Source: Coriaria nepalensis (lineage: Eukaryota > Streptophyta > Magnoliopsida > Cucurbitales > Coriariaceae). Taken from it: a stretch of 64,000 nt of DNA. Shown piece after piece: positions 62,961 through 64,000 of this stretch. Under the pieces are notes generated by a model, which worked only from the letters and a program-made list of their open reading frames with translations, searched no databases and was not told where the DNA came from. The stretch is from assembly GCA_027186245.1 (NCBI GenBank), contig CP114493.1, positions 2,425,501 through 2,489,500 of the forward strand, written 5' to 3'. The translations under genes and the position numbers were made by a program. Numbering within the stretch: position 1 is the first letter of the stretch; each line of letters begins with the position of its first letter.

Positions 62961-63545
62961 CTTTAAGGTCGAATGAAGAAAGATTCAACCAACTTTTGGG
63001 TCGAATGATGAAAGCTTCAACCTTTAGGTTCGAAGTTTAATATTTAAACATTAGGTCATGATATAAAAGGTTTGACATTTAGGTCTAATGATGAAAGGTT
63101 TAACCATTTAGGTTCGAAGTAACATTAGGACATGATAGAAAGGTTCGAAATTTAGGTCTAATGTTGAAAGGTTCAACTATTTAGGTTCGAAATCTAATGT
63201 TTAAACATTAGGTCATGAAAAAATGGTTCGACCTTTAGGTCGAATGATGAAAGGTTCAACTTTAGGTTCGAAGTCTAATGTTTAAACATTAGGTCATGAT
63301 AGAAAGTTTTGACTTTTAGATCGAATGATGAAAGGCTCAACTATAGGTTCAAAGTTTAATGTTTAAACATTAGGTCATAATAAAAAGGTTCGACATTTAG
63401 GTCGAATGATAAAAGGTTCAACCTTTAGGTTCGAAGTCTAATGTTTAAACTTTAGGTCATGATAGAATGGTTTGACCTTTATGCTGAGGAAATGTTATAC
63501 TTTATGGTTCGAAGTATAGGGTTCGAAGTCTAATATTTAAACATT
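62961..63545. repeat. ~82-bp tandem array with an internal palindrome
   Basis: About seven units of 74-83 bp. The consensus includes gaaaggttcaacctttaggt, ttcgaagtctaatgtttaaa, cattaggtcatgatagaaag and gttcgacatttaggtcgaatgat. Most units carry CTAATGTTTAAACATTAG, a perfect 18-bp palindrome. The array follows the copia RNase H region, so it occupies the place between pol and the 3' LTR. Confidence 0.9.
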
Positions 63546-63551
63546 ACCAAC

Positions 63552-63640
63552 ATGTGAGATGTCGATCTAAGATGCATAGACCGATATGTGAGATGTCGAT
63601 TTGAGATACAGAGCGACATGTGAGATGACGGTCTGAACAT
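63552..63640. repeat. Short 32-34-bp repeat, 3 copies
   Basis: The phrase tgtgagatg(t/a)cg recurs at 63553, 63587 and 63619 with similar following text (gatctaagatgcatagaccg; gatttgagatacagagcg). Confidence 0.75.
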
Positions 63641-64000
63641 CTATTAAATTTTTATTATTATGGCCTAACACGATTGATTTTTGAGTTGTAGTTACATAAT
63701 AGGAATGGCAGAATGGCCTAGAAGCACTGCTTGGAGAATATATCAAGTGTGTACATGTTATTGAACTTAAAAAATATGCATTGGGGGACCTTATTCGTGG
63801 ACTTAGACATGGACTCTATACGTTATGGATTTGAGAGTGAATATCCTGGAGGAAACCGAAGTCATATCCATATGTTTGACATTATGTAAGATTTTGCCTC
63901 AACTCATCGACTTGATACCCAATTTGAATTTTAAATGCTACGAGAATTAAAAATATAGAGATTTTGATTTACAAATGATGGATATACCATAGAATAAGAA
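63641..64000. other. Unassigned end of window
   Basis: No gene or clear element end is visible. It is probably still part of the decayed copia copy. Confidence 0.35.

Noticed and set aside
63000..63540. ggttcgaa words resembling a tRNA B box
   Set aside because: They are part of the 82-bp tandem unit; no A box, acceptor stem or cloverleaf can be drawn.
62961..63545. CRISPR-like array
   Set aside because: Units are contiguous tandem repeats without unique spacers, and this is plant nuclear DNA.

Overview
The window is nuclear DNA of a eudicot plant. It is AT-rich, its genes contain GT-AG introns, and the proteins are plant-type: a GT14/BC10-like glycosyltransferase, an LRK10-like receptor kinase, type-2 non-specific lipid-transfer proteins, a P-class PPR relic and a plant Integrator subunit 9. 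Much of the DNA between genes is decayed transposable elements. Species cannot be told from this sequence alone.

Layout. 1-1122 (-): 5' part of the ribosomal protein gene RPS4. 1.3-4.3 kb: AT-rich spacer with a degenerate ~60-bp tandem array. 4495-6874 (+): two-exon GT14 (DUF266) glycosyltransferase. 6.9-14.7 kb: gene-poor, with an antisense Ty1/copia RNase H scrap, a hAT-like end and a fragment of plastid 5S rRNA. 14806-17672 (+): four-exon LRK10L-type receptor kinase with a short upstream ORF. 18.3-21.1 kb (+): 5'-truncated copia pol. 21.8-22.45 kb: the promoter and first 19 codons of an RPL12 gene, joined abruptly to an antisense unidentified reading frame with an internal stop. 22974-28286 (+): an 11-coding-exon INTS9 gene whose exon phases all join.

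29.4-35.0 kb: relic exons of an unidentified minus-strand gene, an internally deleted Ty3/gypsy chromovirus with both LTRs (30138-33285) and a frameshifted PPR pseudogene. 35.1-37.3 kb: LTR, primer-binding site and gag/protease part of a second copia element. 37.3-40.3 kb: a 63-bp tandem array, then a minus-strand gypsy-type non-autonomous ORF. 42358-42669 and 45479-45772 (-): two paralogous nsLTP2 genes with an RNase H-domain relic between them. 48.1-48.75 kb: a large imperfect inverted repeat. 50.9-57.7 kb: a non-autonomous gypsy-like element with two ~1-kb LTRs; inside it lies a 1,550-bp solo LTR flanked by a perfect 5-bp target-site duplication. 57.8-62.9 kb: a badly decayed copia element, followed by an ~82-bp tandem array carrying a perfect 18-bp palindrome.

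The intact genes do not form a pathway: one translation gene, one snRNA 3'-processing gene, one secretory-pathway glycosyltransferase, one receptor kinase and two secreted LTPs. I found no convincing new multi-gene system. The most unusual items are structural: the RPL12 chimera, the nested solo LTR, the plastid rRNA fragment, the long inverted repeat and the palindromic tandem array.
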